Below, piece by piece: positions 25,366-34,422 of a DNA stretch of 64,000 nt. The number at the start of each line of letters is the position of its first letter. The stretch's first letter is position 1. The DNA is taken from assembly GCF_902498995.1 (NCBI RefSeq), contig NZ_CABVLY010000008.1, forward strand, positions 1 to 64,000, read 5' to 3'. The DNA is from Burkholderia anthina. GTDB lineage: Bacteria; Pseudomonadota; Gammaproteobacteria; Burkholderiales; Burkholderiaceae. Under the pieces are notes generated by a model that ran no database searches, was not told the DNA's origin, and was given only the letters and a program-made list of their open reading frames with translations. A program made the position numbers and the translations under genes.

Positions 25366-26364
25366 ATGACCCAGACTGTGACTGCCACCCGGATCGGGAT
25401 CGACCGTTATGGCGACGCCGGCGTGCTGCGCCGCGTCGATGCGCCCGCGGGTTTGCCGGGCGCCGGCGAGGTCCGGATTCGCCAGACCGCCGTCGGCGTG
25501 AATTTCGTCGACATCTATTTCCGGACGGGCGCGCATCCGTTGCCGGCGCTGCCGGAGGCGCTCGGCGTCGAAGCGGCCGGCGTGGTCGACGCGGTCGGGC
25601 CCGGCGTGACGGATCTCGTCGCGGGGCAGCGAGTTGCATATGCGGGATTGCCGACCGGCAGCTACGCGAGCGTGCGCACGCTGCCTGCCGAGCGCGTGGT
25701 GCCCGTGCCCGACGGCGTGAGCGACGATGCGGCCGCCGCCGCGCTGCTGAAAGGGATCACCGTCTACATGCTGCTGCACCGTGTGCGGCAGGTCGGCGCC
25801 GGCGATACCGTGCTCGTGCATGCGGCGGCCGGCGGCGTCGGGCTGCTGGCGACGCAGTGGGCGCGCTCGCTCGGCGCGCGGGTGATCGGCACGGTCGGCT
25901 CGGCCGCGAAGGCGGCGCTGGTGCGCGCGCATGGCGCCGATGCGGTGATCGATTATCGCGAGGCGGATTTCGTCGCGGCGGCGCGCGCGTTCGGCGGCGG
26001 CGCGGGCGTCGACTATGCGATCGACGGGATCGGCGGCGACGTACTGACGCGCACGCTCGGCGCGGTGCGGCCGTTCGGAATGGTCGCGAGCATCGGGCAG
26101 GTCGCCGCGATCGGCGCGCGGCACACGATCGATCTCGACGAACTCGGGCCGGCGCGCTCGATCGCGCTCGCTCGGCCGAGCGTGCTCGGCTTCATCGCGC
26201 GCGACGTCGCCGGGTATCGGGCAGCGGCGCGCGCGACGCTCGAACGGCTCGCGGGCGGGATGCACGTGGAGGTCGGCGCGCGGCTGCCGCTGGAGCAGGC
26301 GGCCGATGCGCACCGGATGCTGGAGTCGCGCAAGACGACGGGGGCGGTGGTGCTGGTGCCGTGA
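25366..26364 (+). CDS. NADPH:quinone oxidoreductase (zinc-independent MDR family)
   Basis: 332 residues, GAGGA before the ATG. MDR/GroES-like N-terminal domain (VGVNFVDIYFRTGAHPLPAL, GVEAAGVVDAVGPGV) and Rossmann cofactor domain (VLVHAAAGGVGLLATQWAR, AATVGS-like GTVGSAAKAAL). The zinc-binding cysteines of alcohol dehydrogenases are absent, as in Qor. It reduces quinones or enone compounds with NADPH. Divergent from a LysR gene that probably regulates it. Confidence 0.9.
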   Translation: MTQTVTATRIGIDRYGDAGVLRRVDAPAGLPGAGEVRIRQTAVGVNFVDIYFRTGAHPLPALPEALGVEAAGVVDAVGPGVTDLVAGQRVAYAGLPTGSYASVRTLPAERVVPVPDGVSDDAAAAALLKGITVYMLLHRVRQVGAGDTVLVHAAAGGVGLLATQWARSLGARVIGTVGSAAKAALVRAHGADAVIDYREADFVAAARAFGGGAGVDYAIDGIGGDVLTRTLGAVRPFGMVASIGQVAAIGARHTIDLDELGPARSIALARPSVLGFIARDVAGYRAAARATLERLAGGMHVEVGARLPLEQAADAHRMLESRKTTGAVVLVP

Positions 26365-26436
26365 CGGCGGGTGGCGCGGCGGGCGCCGCGCGTCGCGGCT
26401 TCGATGGAGACCGCGGCGACGCGGCCTCCGTACCGC

Positions 26437-27966
26437 TCAATGATGCGTGCGCAGCGGCGCGCTTTCGACGAACCACGCGAGCACGAACGCGATCGCGATC
26501 ACGGCCGCCGCCGCGAGATACACCACGTGCAGCGATCCGGCGAACGCATGCAGGTACGCGTCGCGCACGGCATCCGGCAACTGATGCACGGCGGCCGGGC
26601 CGAGCGCGGGCGGCAGCGCCGTGCCGGCCGGCAGCGCCTGCATCACCCGCGATTCGAGCCCGTGCGAGAACAGCGCGCCGAATGCGGCGACGCCGATCGA
26701 GCCGCCGATCGAGCGGAACAGCGTGACGCCCGACGTCGCGACGCCCATGTGGCGGAATTCGACCGTGTTCTGCACGGCGAGCGTCAGCACCGGCATCACC
26801 ATGCCGAGCCCGATGCCGAGCAGCGCCATGTACGCGTACATCGTGTGCAGCGGCGTGTCGAGCGACAGCGTCGACAGCAGCGCCATCGCGATGCCGCCGA
26901 TCAGCGTCCCCGCGATCGGAAACGGGCGATACGTGCCGAGCCGCGAGATCAGCCGGCCGCTGATCACCGACATCGCGAGCATCCCGCCCATCATCGGCAG
27001 CAACTGCATCCCGGCCTGCGACGGCGTCGAGCCCTTCACGACCTGCAGATACAGCGGAATGAACGTGACCGAGCCGAACAGCGCGATGCCGACCACGAAA
27101 CCGATCAGGCCCATCAGCACGAACGTGCGCTGACGGAACAGCTCGAGCGGCATGATCGGCTCGGCCGCGAGGCGTTCCTCGTAGATGAAGCCGCCGACCG
27201 CGACCAGGCCGAGCACCAGCGTCATCCACAGTTGCGGCGACGACCACGGCAGCAGCGAACCGCCTTCGCTCGTGAACAGGATCACGCAGGTGAGCGCGGT
27301 GGCGAGGAACGCGGCGCCCATGTAGTCGATCCGGTGCTTCACGTGCGCCGTGTGCGGCCGGAATGCGAGGCCGATCACCGCGAGCGCGAGAAAGCCGAGC
27401 GGCAGATTGATCGTGAAGATCCAGCGCCACGACAGGTGTTCGACCAGGAAGCCGCCGAGCAGCGGCCCGATGATCGTCGCGAGGCCGTACACGCCGCCGA
27501 ACATCCCCTGATAGCGCGCGCGGCGATCGGGCGGCACCAGGTCGCCGATCGCGGCCATCGTGACCACCATCAGCCCGCCGCCGCCGAGCCCCTGCAGCGC
27601 GCGCAGCACGATCAACTGCGTCATGTCCTGCGCGACGCCGCACAGCGCGGAGCCGGCGAGAAACAGGACGATGGCGGCCTGCAGGACGATCTTGCGGCCG
27701 TACAGGTCGCCGAGCTTGCCGTACAGCGGCAGCACGATCGTCGACGAAAGCAGGTAGGCGGTGACGACCCACGACAACTGGTCGAGGCCGCCGAGCTCGC
27801 CGACGATCGTCGGCAGCGCGGTCGACACGATCGTCTGGTCGAGCGCGGACAGCAGCATCACGAGCAGCAGCGCGGCGATGATCAGCCCGGTCGGCGCGTC
27901 GCGACGGGCCGCCTCGGCGGCCGGCGGAGCAACAAGGGTATGGGTTCTCATTGAGATATCTGCCAT
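26437..27966 (-). CDS. DHA2-family MFS multidrug efflux transporter (EmrB/QacA type)
   Basis: About 509 residues and 14 membrane helices. Motif C-like LLLVMLLSALDQTIVSTALPTI in helix 1, motif A GKLGDLYGRKIV after helix 2, GGGLMVVTMAAI in helix 4, and PLLGGFLVEHLSWRWIFTINLP in helix 5, all typical of H+-coupled DHA2 exporters. The start must be at 27966 or 27951, because a strong promoter (-10 at 27984-27989) lies between the upstream ATG at 27996 and these codons. No MFP partner gene is adjacent, so it may work alone. An operator covers the -35. Confidence 0.9.
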   Translation of the reverse strand: MADISMRTHTLVAPPAAEAARRDAPTGLIIAALLLVMLLSALDQTIVSTALPTIVGELGGLDQLSWVVTAYLLSSTIVLPLYGKLGDLYGRKIVLQAAIVLFLAGSALCGVAQDMTQLIVLRALQGLGGGGLMVVTMAAIGDLVPPDRRARYQGMFGGVYGLATIIGPLLGGFLVEHLSWRWIFTINLPLGFLALAVIGLAFRPHTAHVKHRIDYMGAAFLATALTCVILFTSEGGSLLPWSSPQLWMTLVLGLVAVGGFIYEERLAAEPIMPLELFRQRTFVLMGLIGFVVGIALFGSVTFIPLYLQVVKGSTPSQAGMQLLPMMGGMLAMSVISGRLISRLGTYRPFPIAGTLIGGIAMALLSTLSLDTPLHTMYAYMALLGIGLGMVMPVLTLAVQNTVEFRHMGVATSGVTLFRSIGGSIGVAAFGALFSHGLESRVMQALPAGTALPPALGPAAVHQLPDAVRDAYLHAFAGSLHVVYLAAAAVIAIAFVLAWFVESAPLRTHH

Positions 27967-27983
27967 GGCAGGGAATTGATCGA

Positions 27984-28012
27984 AATATAGAGGCAATTCA
28001 TTGACTGGTCAA
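27984..28012 (-). promoter_or_regulatory. Efflux pump promoter with TetR-like operator
   Basis: Minus-strand TTGACC (28012-28007), exactly 17 bases, TATATT (27989-27984). The -35 is embedded in the palindrome TTGACTGGTCAA (28001-28012), the kind of dyad bound by TetR/MarR repressors. No such regulator gene is adjacent. Confidence 0.75.
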
Positions 28013-28180
28013 TTTCTGCCGGAGCTCGATTTGTTGCATCGGTAACAGAAGGTTGCCGCGAGGAAATTTGATCGGGATCACGACGAGAGGGGGCCGGACT
28101 CAAGTTTTTTGCAGGCAAACCGTAATCCAGAGTGCCGCGGACCGATTGCCGCCATATTTTTTTATCGCTCACGTGCCGTC

Positions 28181-29740
28181 ATGAACCTGAACGCCCTGTT
28201 TTCCCGTTTCTCCATCCGTACGCGGATTTTCTCCACGCTCGGTCTCGTCGCCGTGCTGCTCGTCGTGTCGGGGCTGATCGGCCTCGTCGGCATGCAGAGT
28301 TCGAACCGCGCGCTCGACAAGGCCTATACGCAGCAACTGGCCGCGAAGACCGCGCTGTCGGCCGCGAGCCTGAACCTGACGATCGTGCGTACGACGCTCG
28401 ATCGCGTGCTGTTGCATCCGGACGCGCCGGAAGTGCCGGATCTCGTCAAGAAGGCCGAGAGCTATCTCGCGAAGGCCGACGCCGCGTGGCGCACATATGC
28501 GGCGCTGCCGCACGAGGGTGACGAGGGCGCGCTTGCCGGCCGGCTCGATACCGCGCGCCAGGCGCTGATCGGGCAGGGGTTGAAGCCGCTGATCGACGCG
28601 ATCCGCGACGGGCGCCGTGACGAGGCAGACCGTTTGCTGATGACGGTCGCGCCGCCGCTGTCGGTCGCGCTCACGCAGGCAACCGATGCGCTCGATACGT
28701 ACCAGGCCGAGCGCGGCAAGGCGGTCTACGACACCGCGCAGATGTATTACGGCTGGATGCGCGCGGGTGCGATCGCCGGCATCGCGTTCGGCCTGGCCGC
28801 GTGCCTGGGTTGCGCGGTCGGCCTGCATTTCGCGATCACGCAGCCGGTGAACCGGCTGCTGTCGCATTTCCGCCGCCTGTCGGAAGGCGATCTGACGTCG
28901 GAAGTGCGCTGGTCGTCGCGCGACGAAATGGCCGAGCTGGTCAGGGGCGTGACCGGCATGCAGCGCAGTCTCGCCGATACCGTGCGTCAGGTGACGCAGG
29001 GCTCCGAGGCCATTTCGACCGCGACGCACCAGATCGCGGCGGGCAACACCGATCTGTCGCAGCGCACCGAGGAACAGGCCGCGGCATTGCAGGAAACGGC
29101 CGCGAGCATGGAGCAACTGACGGCGACCGTGAAGCAGAACGCCGATCATGCGGTCGAAGCGCAGGCCTGCGCGGACGACGCGAGCGAGATCGCGACGCGC
29201 GGCGCGACGGTCGTCGGCGAAGTGATCGGCACGATGAACGAGATCGACCAGAGTTCGCAGAAGGTTGCCGACATCATCGGCACGATCGAGGGCATCGCAT
29301 TCCAGACCAACATCCTCGCGCTGAACGCGGCGGTTGAAGCCGCGCGCGCCGGCGAGCAGGGCCGCGGTTTCGCGGTGGTCGCGGGCGAGGTGCGCACGCT
29401 CGCGCAGCGTTCGGCATCCGCCGCGAAGGAAATCCGCACGCTGATCGGCGAATCGGTGGAGCGCGTTGCGACGGGCTCGCGGCTCGTCGGCGTGGCCGGT
29501 GACACGATGCAGGACATCCAGCAGGCGATCGGCCGCGTGACGGGCATCATGACCGAGATCGCCGCCGCGTCGAACGAGCAGCGCGACGGGATCGAACAGG
29601 TGAACCGCGCGGTGTCGCAGATGGATCAGGTGTCGCAGCAGAACGCGGCGCTGGTCGAGCAGGCGGCAGCGGCGGCGGCGTCGCTCGAGGAGCAGGCGGA
29701 CGGGCTGCGTCGGGCGGTGGGGGCGTTTCAGGTGGCTTGA
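28181..29740 (+). CDS. Methyl-accepting chemotaxis protein
   Basis: 519 residues. TM1 at about 15-37 (IFSTLGLVAVLLVVSGLIGL), a four-helix-bundle (Tar-type) ligand domain about 38-190, TM2 about 192-214, HAMP about 215-270, then the methylated coiled coil and the conserved signalling tip AFQTNILALNAAVEAARAGE, QGRGFAVVAGEVRTLAQRSA. Lacks a C-terminal CheR-binding pentapeptide. It senses a ligand in the periplasm and controls CheA/CheW. The ATG at 28181 is preferred since the upstream frame contains no coding-like sequence. No che genes are nearby: an orphan receptor. Confidence 0.95.
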   Translation: MNLNALFSRFSIRTRIFSTLGLVAVLLVVSGLIGLVGMQSSNRALDKAYTQQLAAKTALSAASLNLTIVRTTLDRVLLHPDAPEVPDLVKKAESYLAKADAAWRTYAALPHEGDEGALAGRLDTARQALIGQGLKPLIDAIRDGRRDEADRLLMTVAPPLSVALTQATDALDTYQAERGKAVYDTAQMYYGWMRAGAIAGIAFGLAACLGCAVGLHFAITQPVNRLLSHFRRLSEGDLTSEVRWSSRDEMAELVRGVTGMQRSLADTVRQVTQGSEAISTATHQIAAGNTDLSQRTEEQAAALQETAASMEQLTATVKQNADHAVEAQACADDASEIATRGATVVGEVIGTMNEIDQSSQKVADIIGTIEGIAFQTNILALNAAVEAARAGEQGRGFAVVAGEVRTLAQRSASAAKEIRTLIGESVERVATGSRLVGVAGDTMQDIQQAIGRVTGIMTEIAAASNEQRDGIEQVNRAVSQMDQVSQQNAALVEQAAAAAASLEEQADGLRRAVGAFQVA

Positions 29741-29809
29741 GTGATGGTGGGGCGACGGGGCAGCGTGGTTGTCCAGGTGTGCGTCGCCGGACTCACTTCA
29801 CGGTGAAAT

Positions 29810-30049
29810 TCAGTCCATGTTGTCCTGGATGATCCGGGTGAGAAGACTGGCGTCGTCCGTCGGGCTCTCCGAGCCCGTGAATGTACATACCTCGACGTGC
29901 CCGTCCCGGAATACGTCCACTTCGACACGCATTCCGACAACCGTGATCGAGACCAGCACGCTGTCGGATCGATTGCGGCTCAGGCTGTAGTGGATTTTCG
30001 CGGTATCAAGTCGATCGAGCAGGTCAAACAGGGGGGGGGGTGTCGTCAA
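29810..30049 (-). CDS. Small hypothetical protein with a C10 tract at its start
   Basis: 79 residues from a TTG start with AGGA seven bases before it. Hydrophilic alpha/beta protein; the middle MRVEVDVFRDGHVEVCTFTG and the end ASLLTRIIQDNMD resemble small conserved proteins of unknown function. The coding strand has ten consecutive Cs (30040-30031) in codons 3-6, so gain or loss of one base would destroy the frame. An ATG at 30057 is out of frame and stops at once. Codon positions look coding, so I believe the gene is real; its function is unknown. Confidence 0.6.
   Translation of the reverse strand: MTTPPPLFDLLDRLDTAKIHYSLSRNRSDSVLVSITVVGMRVEVDVFRDGHVEVCTFTGSESPTDDASLLTRIIQDNMD
30031..30040. 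repeat. Homopolymeric G10/C10 tract
   Basis: Ten consecutive Gs on the + strand within the first codons of the minus-strand small gene. Tracts of this length are prone to slipped-strand mispairing and also to sequencing error. Confidence 0.95.
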
Positions 30050-30195
30050 GGTGGCATCCTAGTGGCGGATCGTAAGTGAGCAAACCCGCTGATATGTGGA
30101 GCGGACGGCAATAAGCGGAAAGTGGGCGCGTTTCGCGTCACGTGAAGGGCGGTGGGGCCAGTGCAACGCGTGCCGGCGGCCCACCGATGGTGGTG

Positions 30196-31863
30196 TCAGC
30201 TTGCCGCGAGCTGCACGGCCGCCCGCGACGACGCGACGAGCAGCAGTTTCATCGTCGCGCGCGTCGCACCGACGAACAGCTTGCGAGCCGCACGCGCATC
30301 GAGTGTCTCGAAGTCGATCTCGGTGAGGATCACGCACGGCGCGGACTGTCCCTTGAAGCGGTAGATCGAATCGAGCAGCACGTCGCCTTCGCGATATTCG
30401 GGGTTGCCGAACAGGTCGTACTTGCCCGTGAAATGCTTGATCCGGTGCGGGCCGAGCTGGTCGAGCGACGCGAGCACCGAGCTTTCACGGCCGCGATACG
30501 ACAGCACCGCGATGTCCTGCTTGCGAAAACCGAGCGACAGCGCATGCGTGATCGCGCGCTTGGTCGCGTCGATGCAGGCTTCGGCGAGTGCGTCGCCCGA
30601 TGCGCCATCTTCCCCGTATGACGACACCGACGGATCGGAACCGTCGAACGGGCTGCCCGAGCGCAGTTCGGCCGCAAGCGGCTCGACGCGACCGACGACG
30701 TCGCGCACGAATTCGAGCAGATCGCGCGGGCTGCGATAGTTCGTCAGCGCCTTCAGCGTGACCCAGCCGGGCAGCGCGACGGGCTCGCGCAGGTAGAGGT
30801 TCTGCAGCGGATCTTCGAGCCACCACCATGCGCCGTCCGGCGCGAGCAGGCGCTCCAGTGCGGCAGCCCACGGCGCATGGAAATCCTGCCCCTCGTCGAC
30901 GATCAGGACGTCGAAGCGCCAGTGTTCCGGAACCGGTGCTTCCGCGAAGCGCGCCTCGAGCCGCTCGAACGCGCCGGGCACGGTGAAGTCGGGCGTATAG
31001 CCGCCGTCGCGCGCGACCCAGTCGCACAGTTGATGGTAGTTCGCGATCTTCGCGCCGGCCGGCGCGATGCGTGCGATGTAGTCGGCGAGCGGCCGGTTGA
31101 AACATACGTAGAGCACCCGCTTGCCGGCCGCGACCGCGTCGCGCATCGCCTGCACCGCAAGCTGCGTCTTGCCCGAACCCGCGGTGCCCGTCACACGCAG
31201 CCGGAACGGCGTGAATTCGAGCTGGCGCGCCCACGCGGCAAGCCCGCCGGACAGCCGCGTGACGAGCGTGCCGGCCTGCCCGACGAGCGCGCTCGTGTCG
31301 GGCGTGAGCGCCAGCTCGTCCGCGAGGAAATGATGCAGCTTCGAGGCGTTCGGCAACGGCTCGTCGTGTTCCGGCAGGATCTGCAGGATCACCTGCGCGA
31401 GTTGCGCCTTGCGCGACGCGTCGACGATGCGGTCGGCCGCGACGCCGGCGATCGCCGTTTCGCGGATCGAATAGTCGGGGCAGTACAGCAGCGCCTCGAC
31501 GCCGTAGACGCCCGCGCCGAGCGCGGCGGTCAGGCGCCGGTGCAGCGTCTCCTGGGTACGCGCGAGCTGGATCGGGACATTGCGTTCCTTTTGCAGATAG
31601 ACCTTCACGAGCCCCTTCGGCGTTTCGCGCAGGAAACCGGCCTTCTGCTCGATCAGCAGCACGCGGCCGGCCGGGCTCACGACGACGAACGCCGCTTCGC
31701 CGAACACCGAGAACCCCTGATCGGCACGCGTCCAGTGCACGCCGTGATAGACGGTGTAGCTGTCCGGCAGCGTGTGTTCGAGGGCCGCGAGCGTCTCGCG
31801 CTCGCGTTCGGCCGCGCCGGTGGCGGCGAGGCTTTTCCAGTCGTCGGGAATGAGGCGGGCCAT
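30196..31863 (-). CDS. NERD-domain superfamily 1 helicase/ATPase
   Basis: 555 residues, start at 31863 (MARLIPDDWK). N-terminal NERD nuclease-related domain (about 35-140; VVVSPAGRVLLIEQKAGF). The motor follows: Walker A VTGTAGSGKTQLAV near 235-248, Walker B DVLIVDEGQDF near 320, motif III-like WWWLEDPLQNLY, motif IV/V VLSYRGRESSV and FKGQSAPCVILTE, and VI LFVGATRATMKLLLV, as in UvrD/Rep-like helicases. Such proteins act on DNA repair intermediates or in defence, but no defence partner lies beside it. It is monocistronic. Confidence 0.9.
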   Translation of the reverse strand: MARLIPDDWKSLAATGAAERERETLAALEHTLPDSYTVYHGVHWTRADQGFSVFGEAAFVVVSPAGRVLLIEQKAGFLRETPKGLVKVYLQKERNVPIQLARTQETLHRRLTAALGAGVYGVEALLYCPDYSIRETAIAGVAADRIVDASRKAQLAQVILQILPEHDEPLPNASKLHHFLADELALTPDTSALVGQAGTLVTRLSGGLAAWARQLEFTPFRLRVTGTAGSGKTQLAVQAMRDAVAAGKRVLYVCFNRPLADYIARIAPAGAKIANYHQLCDWVARDGGYTPDFTVPGAFERLEARFAEAPVPEHWRFDVLIVDEGQDFHAPWAAALERLLAPDGAWWWLEDPLQNLYLREPVALPGWVTLKALTNYRSPRDLLEFVRDVVGRVEPLAAELRSGSPFDGSDPSVSSYGEDGASGDALAEACIDATKRAITHALSLGFRKQDIAVLSYRGRESSVLASLDQLGPHRIKHFTGKYDLFGNPEYREGDVLLDSIYRFKGQSAPCVILTEIDFETLDARAARKLFVGATRATMKLLLVASSRAAVQLAAS

Positions 31864-32004
31864 GAGCTCGGGCGGCGGATGCCGATAAGGGCGTGAACAG
31901 GTTCGGCTATTGTACTGAGGATCCTGTTCACGACCGCCGTGCAGCACGGACGTTGGCCATTCGGAAGAGGGACGGTCGCGGCCGAAGGCCGCGAATTGCC
32001 CGCG

Positions 32005-32859
32005 CTACCCGCGCGCGAGCCGTTTCGCGAGATCGGCGCTGAGGATCGCCATGCGTGCGGGTTTTTCGTAGCAGACGACGTCGAACGCGCGAATCACTTC
32101 GCTGATGTCGGCTTCGCTTGCGCGGCCTGTCAGCAGGTCGCCCGTCAGTACGAAGATCGGCGCGCCCGGATTGTCGGACGTGCGCACGGCCTTGATCGCG
32201 GTCGCGGCGGTGCTGTCGTCGAACAGCCATTCGGTGACGACGGCGTCGAACGCCTGGCCCTGCAGTGCGTCGACGAACGGCGCGAGGCCGTCGAACGCGG
32301 CGGTCGCGAAACCCTGCCGTTCGAGATAACGGCACAGCTCGGTCGCGCTGACGCGATCGGGATCGATCACCGCGACGACGAGCTTGTCGCTCTCGGCGCG
32401 GCGCGGATAGATCTCGATCTTGTGCACGTCGTACGCGTTCTGGTACAGCACGCCGGTATGGCGCAGCACGCGCCAGCGGCCGTTCTGTTCGTACGCGACG
32501 AATTCGGGGCGTGCACCGGCTTCGAGCGGCGCGCCGATCCATGCGGTGCACGGAATTTCGGCGACGCCGGCATACAGGACGGCCTCCTGCGAATAGGCGC
32601 CGACCATGCCGGGGTCGAGCGCCTGCGCGCCGAACAGCTGGGCGGCGGGCTCGCCGTAAGCTTCGGCGACTTTCTTGATTTGCGCGAGGGTCCAGGGGCT
32701 GCTGCCACGCAGCTTGCGATGGCCCTGCGAAAAACTCAGGTCGAGGATACGGCACAGCTCGGTTGTCTGCTGGCGCTTGCCGATGCCGTTACGGCTCATC
32801 AGCTCGCGCACGCGCTCGGCAACCGCGAGGGAATCCGTGGTGATTGCTTCAGTGGTCAT
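32005..32859 (-). CDS. BetR-type regulator with a degenerate receiver domain
   Basis: 284 residues from the ATG at 32859. Residues 10-75 form the BetR-like helix-turn-helix (ERVRELMSRNGIGKRQQTTE...SFSQGHRKLRGSSPW). The C-terminus (about 158-280) is a CheY-like receiver: beta-1 LVVAVIDPDRV, beta-4 PIFVLTGD, beta-5 VVCYEKPA with the conserved Lys. At the phosphoacceptor position the sequence reads FDAVVTEWLF, with Glu210 where the family has Asp. No histidine kinase is adjacent. Either phosphorylation-independent signalling or a locked state is expected. The longer reading frame has no coding features before this start. Confidence 0.85.
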   Translation of the reverse strand: MTTEAITTDSLAVAERVRELMSRNGIGKRQQTTELCRILDLSFSQGHRKLRGSSPWTLAQIKKVAEAYGEPAAQLFGAQALDPGMVGAYSQEAVLYAGVAEIPCTAWIGAPLEAGARPEFVAYEQNGRWRVLRHTGVLYQNAYDVHKIEIYPRRAESDKLVVAVIDPDRVSATELCRYLERQGFATAAFDGLAPFVDALQGQAFDAVVTEWLFDDSTAATAIKAVRTSDNPGAPIFVLTGDLLTGRASEADISEVIRAFDVVCYEKPARMAILSADLAKRLARG

Positions 32860-33358
32860 GCTACGGGAACGGATCGTGACGTTCAGAATGACGCCTTGCG
32901 GCAGTCTCGGCGGACAGTCTTGACGACGTCCAGTGGCGAGCCGACCGGCCACGCGCGGAAAAGATAACTTTACCGCAAAACGGCCGTTATTCCATGCAGC
33001 GAAAAGTGCGTTTGTGTGAAAGGTGTGTCTTGACGTTACGTCTGATCGTGGTTGTTGCGCGAGTGCGAAAGATGCGTTGAAAACCCTCAGGCGCGGATCG
33101 CGGCATACCGCGAGCGTATTCCACGCGGCTCGGCATGGAATGCACCGCGGCGGGGACGCAATGCACCAGATGTGGGCGTGCCATCGCGGCACGACGCCGG
33201 CATCGCGGCTCCCCCGCAGTCGACAATTCTGTACAGGATATCCGACGGGAGTGGATGGTTTCCTCTAGTGAAACCGAGGTAGATACATTTATTGGCGAGC
33301 CCGAACGCACGGCGCTCACATGCTACGATTCCCCGTCTCAAAAAAATGCTTTGAACCG
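32860..33358. other. 499-bp intergenic region
   Basis: Divergent gap between the BetR-type regulator and the small gene at 33359. No supported ORF and no clear structured element; AT-rich patches near 32960-33060 may hold promoters. Confidence 0.4.
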
Positions 33359-33568
33359 ATGCAGAAGAAATTTGTGATGCGCGGCTACGAGATGAACTGC
33401 GAACCGCGCGTGACGGCGGACGGCAAGTACGCCGCCCAGGTCGAGGTTACGAAGTTGGGTTTCAGCCGCGAAGCAGCGTTCCGCAACCTGGGCGAATTCG
33501 ATACCGAAGTCGAAGCCGTCACCTATGCGCAAAAATTCTCCGAAGAGTGGCTGAGCCGCTACGCGTAG
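33359..33568 (+). CDS. Small conserved-looking hypothetical protein
   Basis: 69 residues from ATG at 33359; an alternative start is 33377 (MRGYEMNCEP). Small soluble alpha/beta protein: KYAAQVEVTKLGFSREAAF, FDTEVEAVTYAQKFSEEWL. The pattern suggests a DNA- or RNA-binding style small domain, but I do not recognise it. A very strong hairpin follows 84 bases after the stop, supporting a real transcription unit. Function unknown. Confidence 0.65.
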   Translation: MQKKFVMRGYEMNCEPRVTADGKYAAQVEVTKLGFSREAAFRNLGEFDTEVEAVTYAQKFSEEWLSRYA

Positions 33569-34140
33569 TGCGCGGCATACCCGCGCGAGGCGGGTGCCGG
33601 ATTGACCGGCAAGACGGCCTACGTTGATCCGCTGGCGTCCCCATTCATCCGAAGCGCGCGCCGCGCCAACGCATGGCGCGGCGCGCGCTTGCGTGCGTTC
33701 GCGCCTGTGCGGCGCAGCGTGAAGGATCGCGCGTCCAGCCGGCAATGGCGGCCGGCCGATCCGAATTCATGTGCAACCGTTGTCAATGACGAGGGAATTC
33801 CGTGGCGTGATGCCTCACGTTGTGAGGGACCGATCGTTTCAATTTCAAGATAACGCGATTGGCGACTTCGAATGCCCACCTTGTGCATGCGGACCGTCGT
33901 TCGCGATGAAACTGTCCGGATCGTGTTGTCGTTCGAGAGTCGACCGGCCAGGATTCACGTCGCCGACGATGAAGCGGGCAACTATCCGCCCCGCACGATG
34001 AGCATCGAGCAGGCCATTCATGCCGGGAATTGAACCAGGTTCTCCGCGTCGTTCGGGCGGCTACGGGCGGTGTTTGCGATGACGAAGGCCGGAGGACGAC
34101 GAGCGCGCGCGGGCCGGTCCGGCCCGGCGGGCGTGCCGGT
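33569..34140. other. 572-bp gap
   Basis: Holds the 33652-33690 stem-loop; otherwise only non-coding-looking frames on either strand. Confidence 0.45.
33652..33690 (+). terminator. 16-bp stem-loop after the small gene
   Basis: AAGCGCGCGCCGCGCC (33652-33667) pairs perfectly with GGCGCGGCGCGCGCTT (33675-33690), loop AACGCAT. Strong GC hairpin with a short T run; a probable terminator. Confidence 0.7.
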
Positions 34141-34422
34141 TCATCGCGCCTTCAACATTTCGTCGGCGAATCGATAGGCGCTGACCGCGCGTTTGGATTC
34201 GTAGTCGGCGATCGTCGACACGTTGCGGCCGGCGTCGCGTGACAGCAACCCTTGCAGCGCGGCCGCGGCGAAGAAGTCGCGCAGGTCGGGCGTTGCGGAA
34301 TTCGGTTCCGGCGGCGGTGTCGCGACCAGCGGATCCGACTTCCAGAAAACGGGTGATGGCGTGGATGCTTTCGATACGGTGACGGTCTTTTTGATGCTCA
34401 CATCCTGGGACAACGGCATCAT
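34141..34422 (-). CDS. Hypothetical protein with a phage-type C-terminal motif
   Basis: 93 residues, start at 34422 with AAGGGG five bases before it. The N-terminal half is Pro/Ser/Thr-rich and probably disordered. The C-terminal half DLRDFFAAAALQGLLSRDAG...YRFADEMLKAR matches the short domain seen in many phage and prophage hypothetical proteins (RDYFAAKALQGIL...QADAMLKAR). No other phage genes are nearby, so it is probably a stray or domesticated phage gene. Function unknown. Confidence 0.65.
   Translation of the reverse strand: MMPLSQDVSIKKTVTVSKASTPSPVFWKSDPLVATPPPEPNSATPDLRDFFAAAALQGLLSRDAGRNVSTIADYESKRAVSAYRFADEMLKAR

Noticed and set aside
26371..27954. 527-codon + strand ORF and a 526-codon minus-strand ORF over the efflux pump
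   Set aside because: Both are GC-rich shadows of the pump gene; the pump frame has 14 membrane helices and DHA2 motifs.
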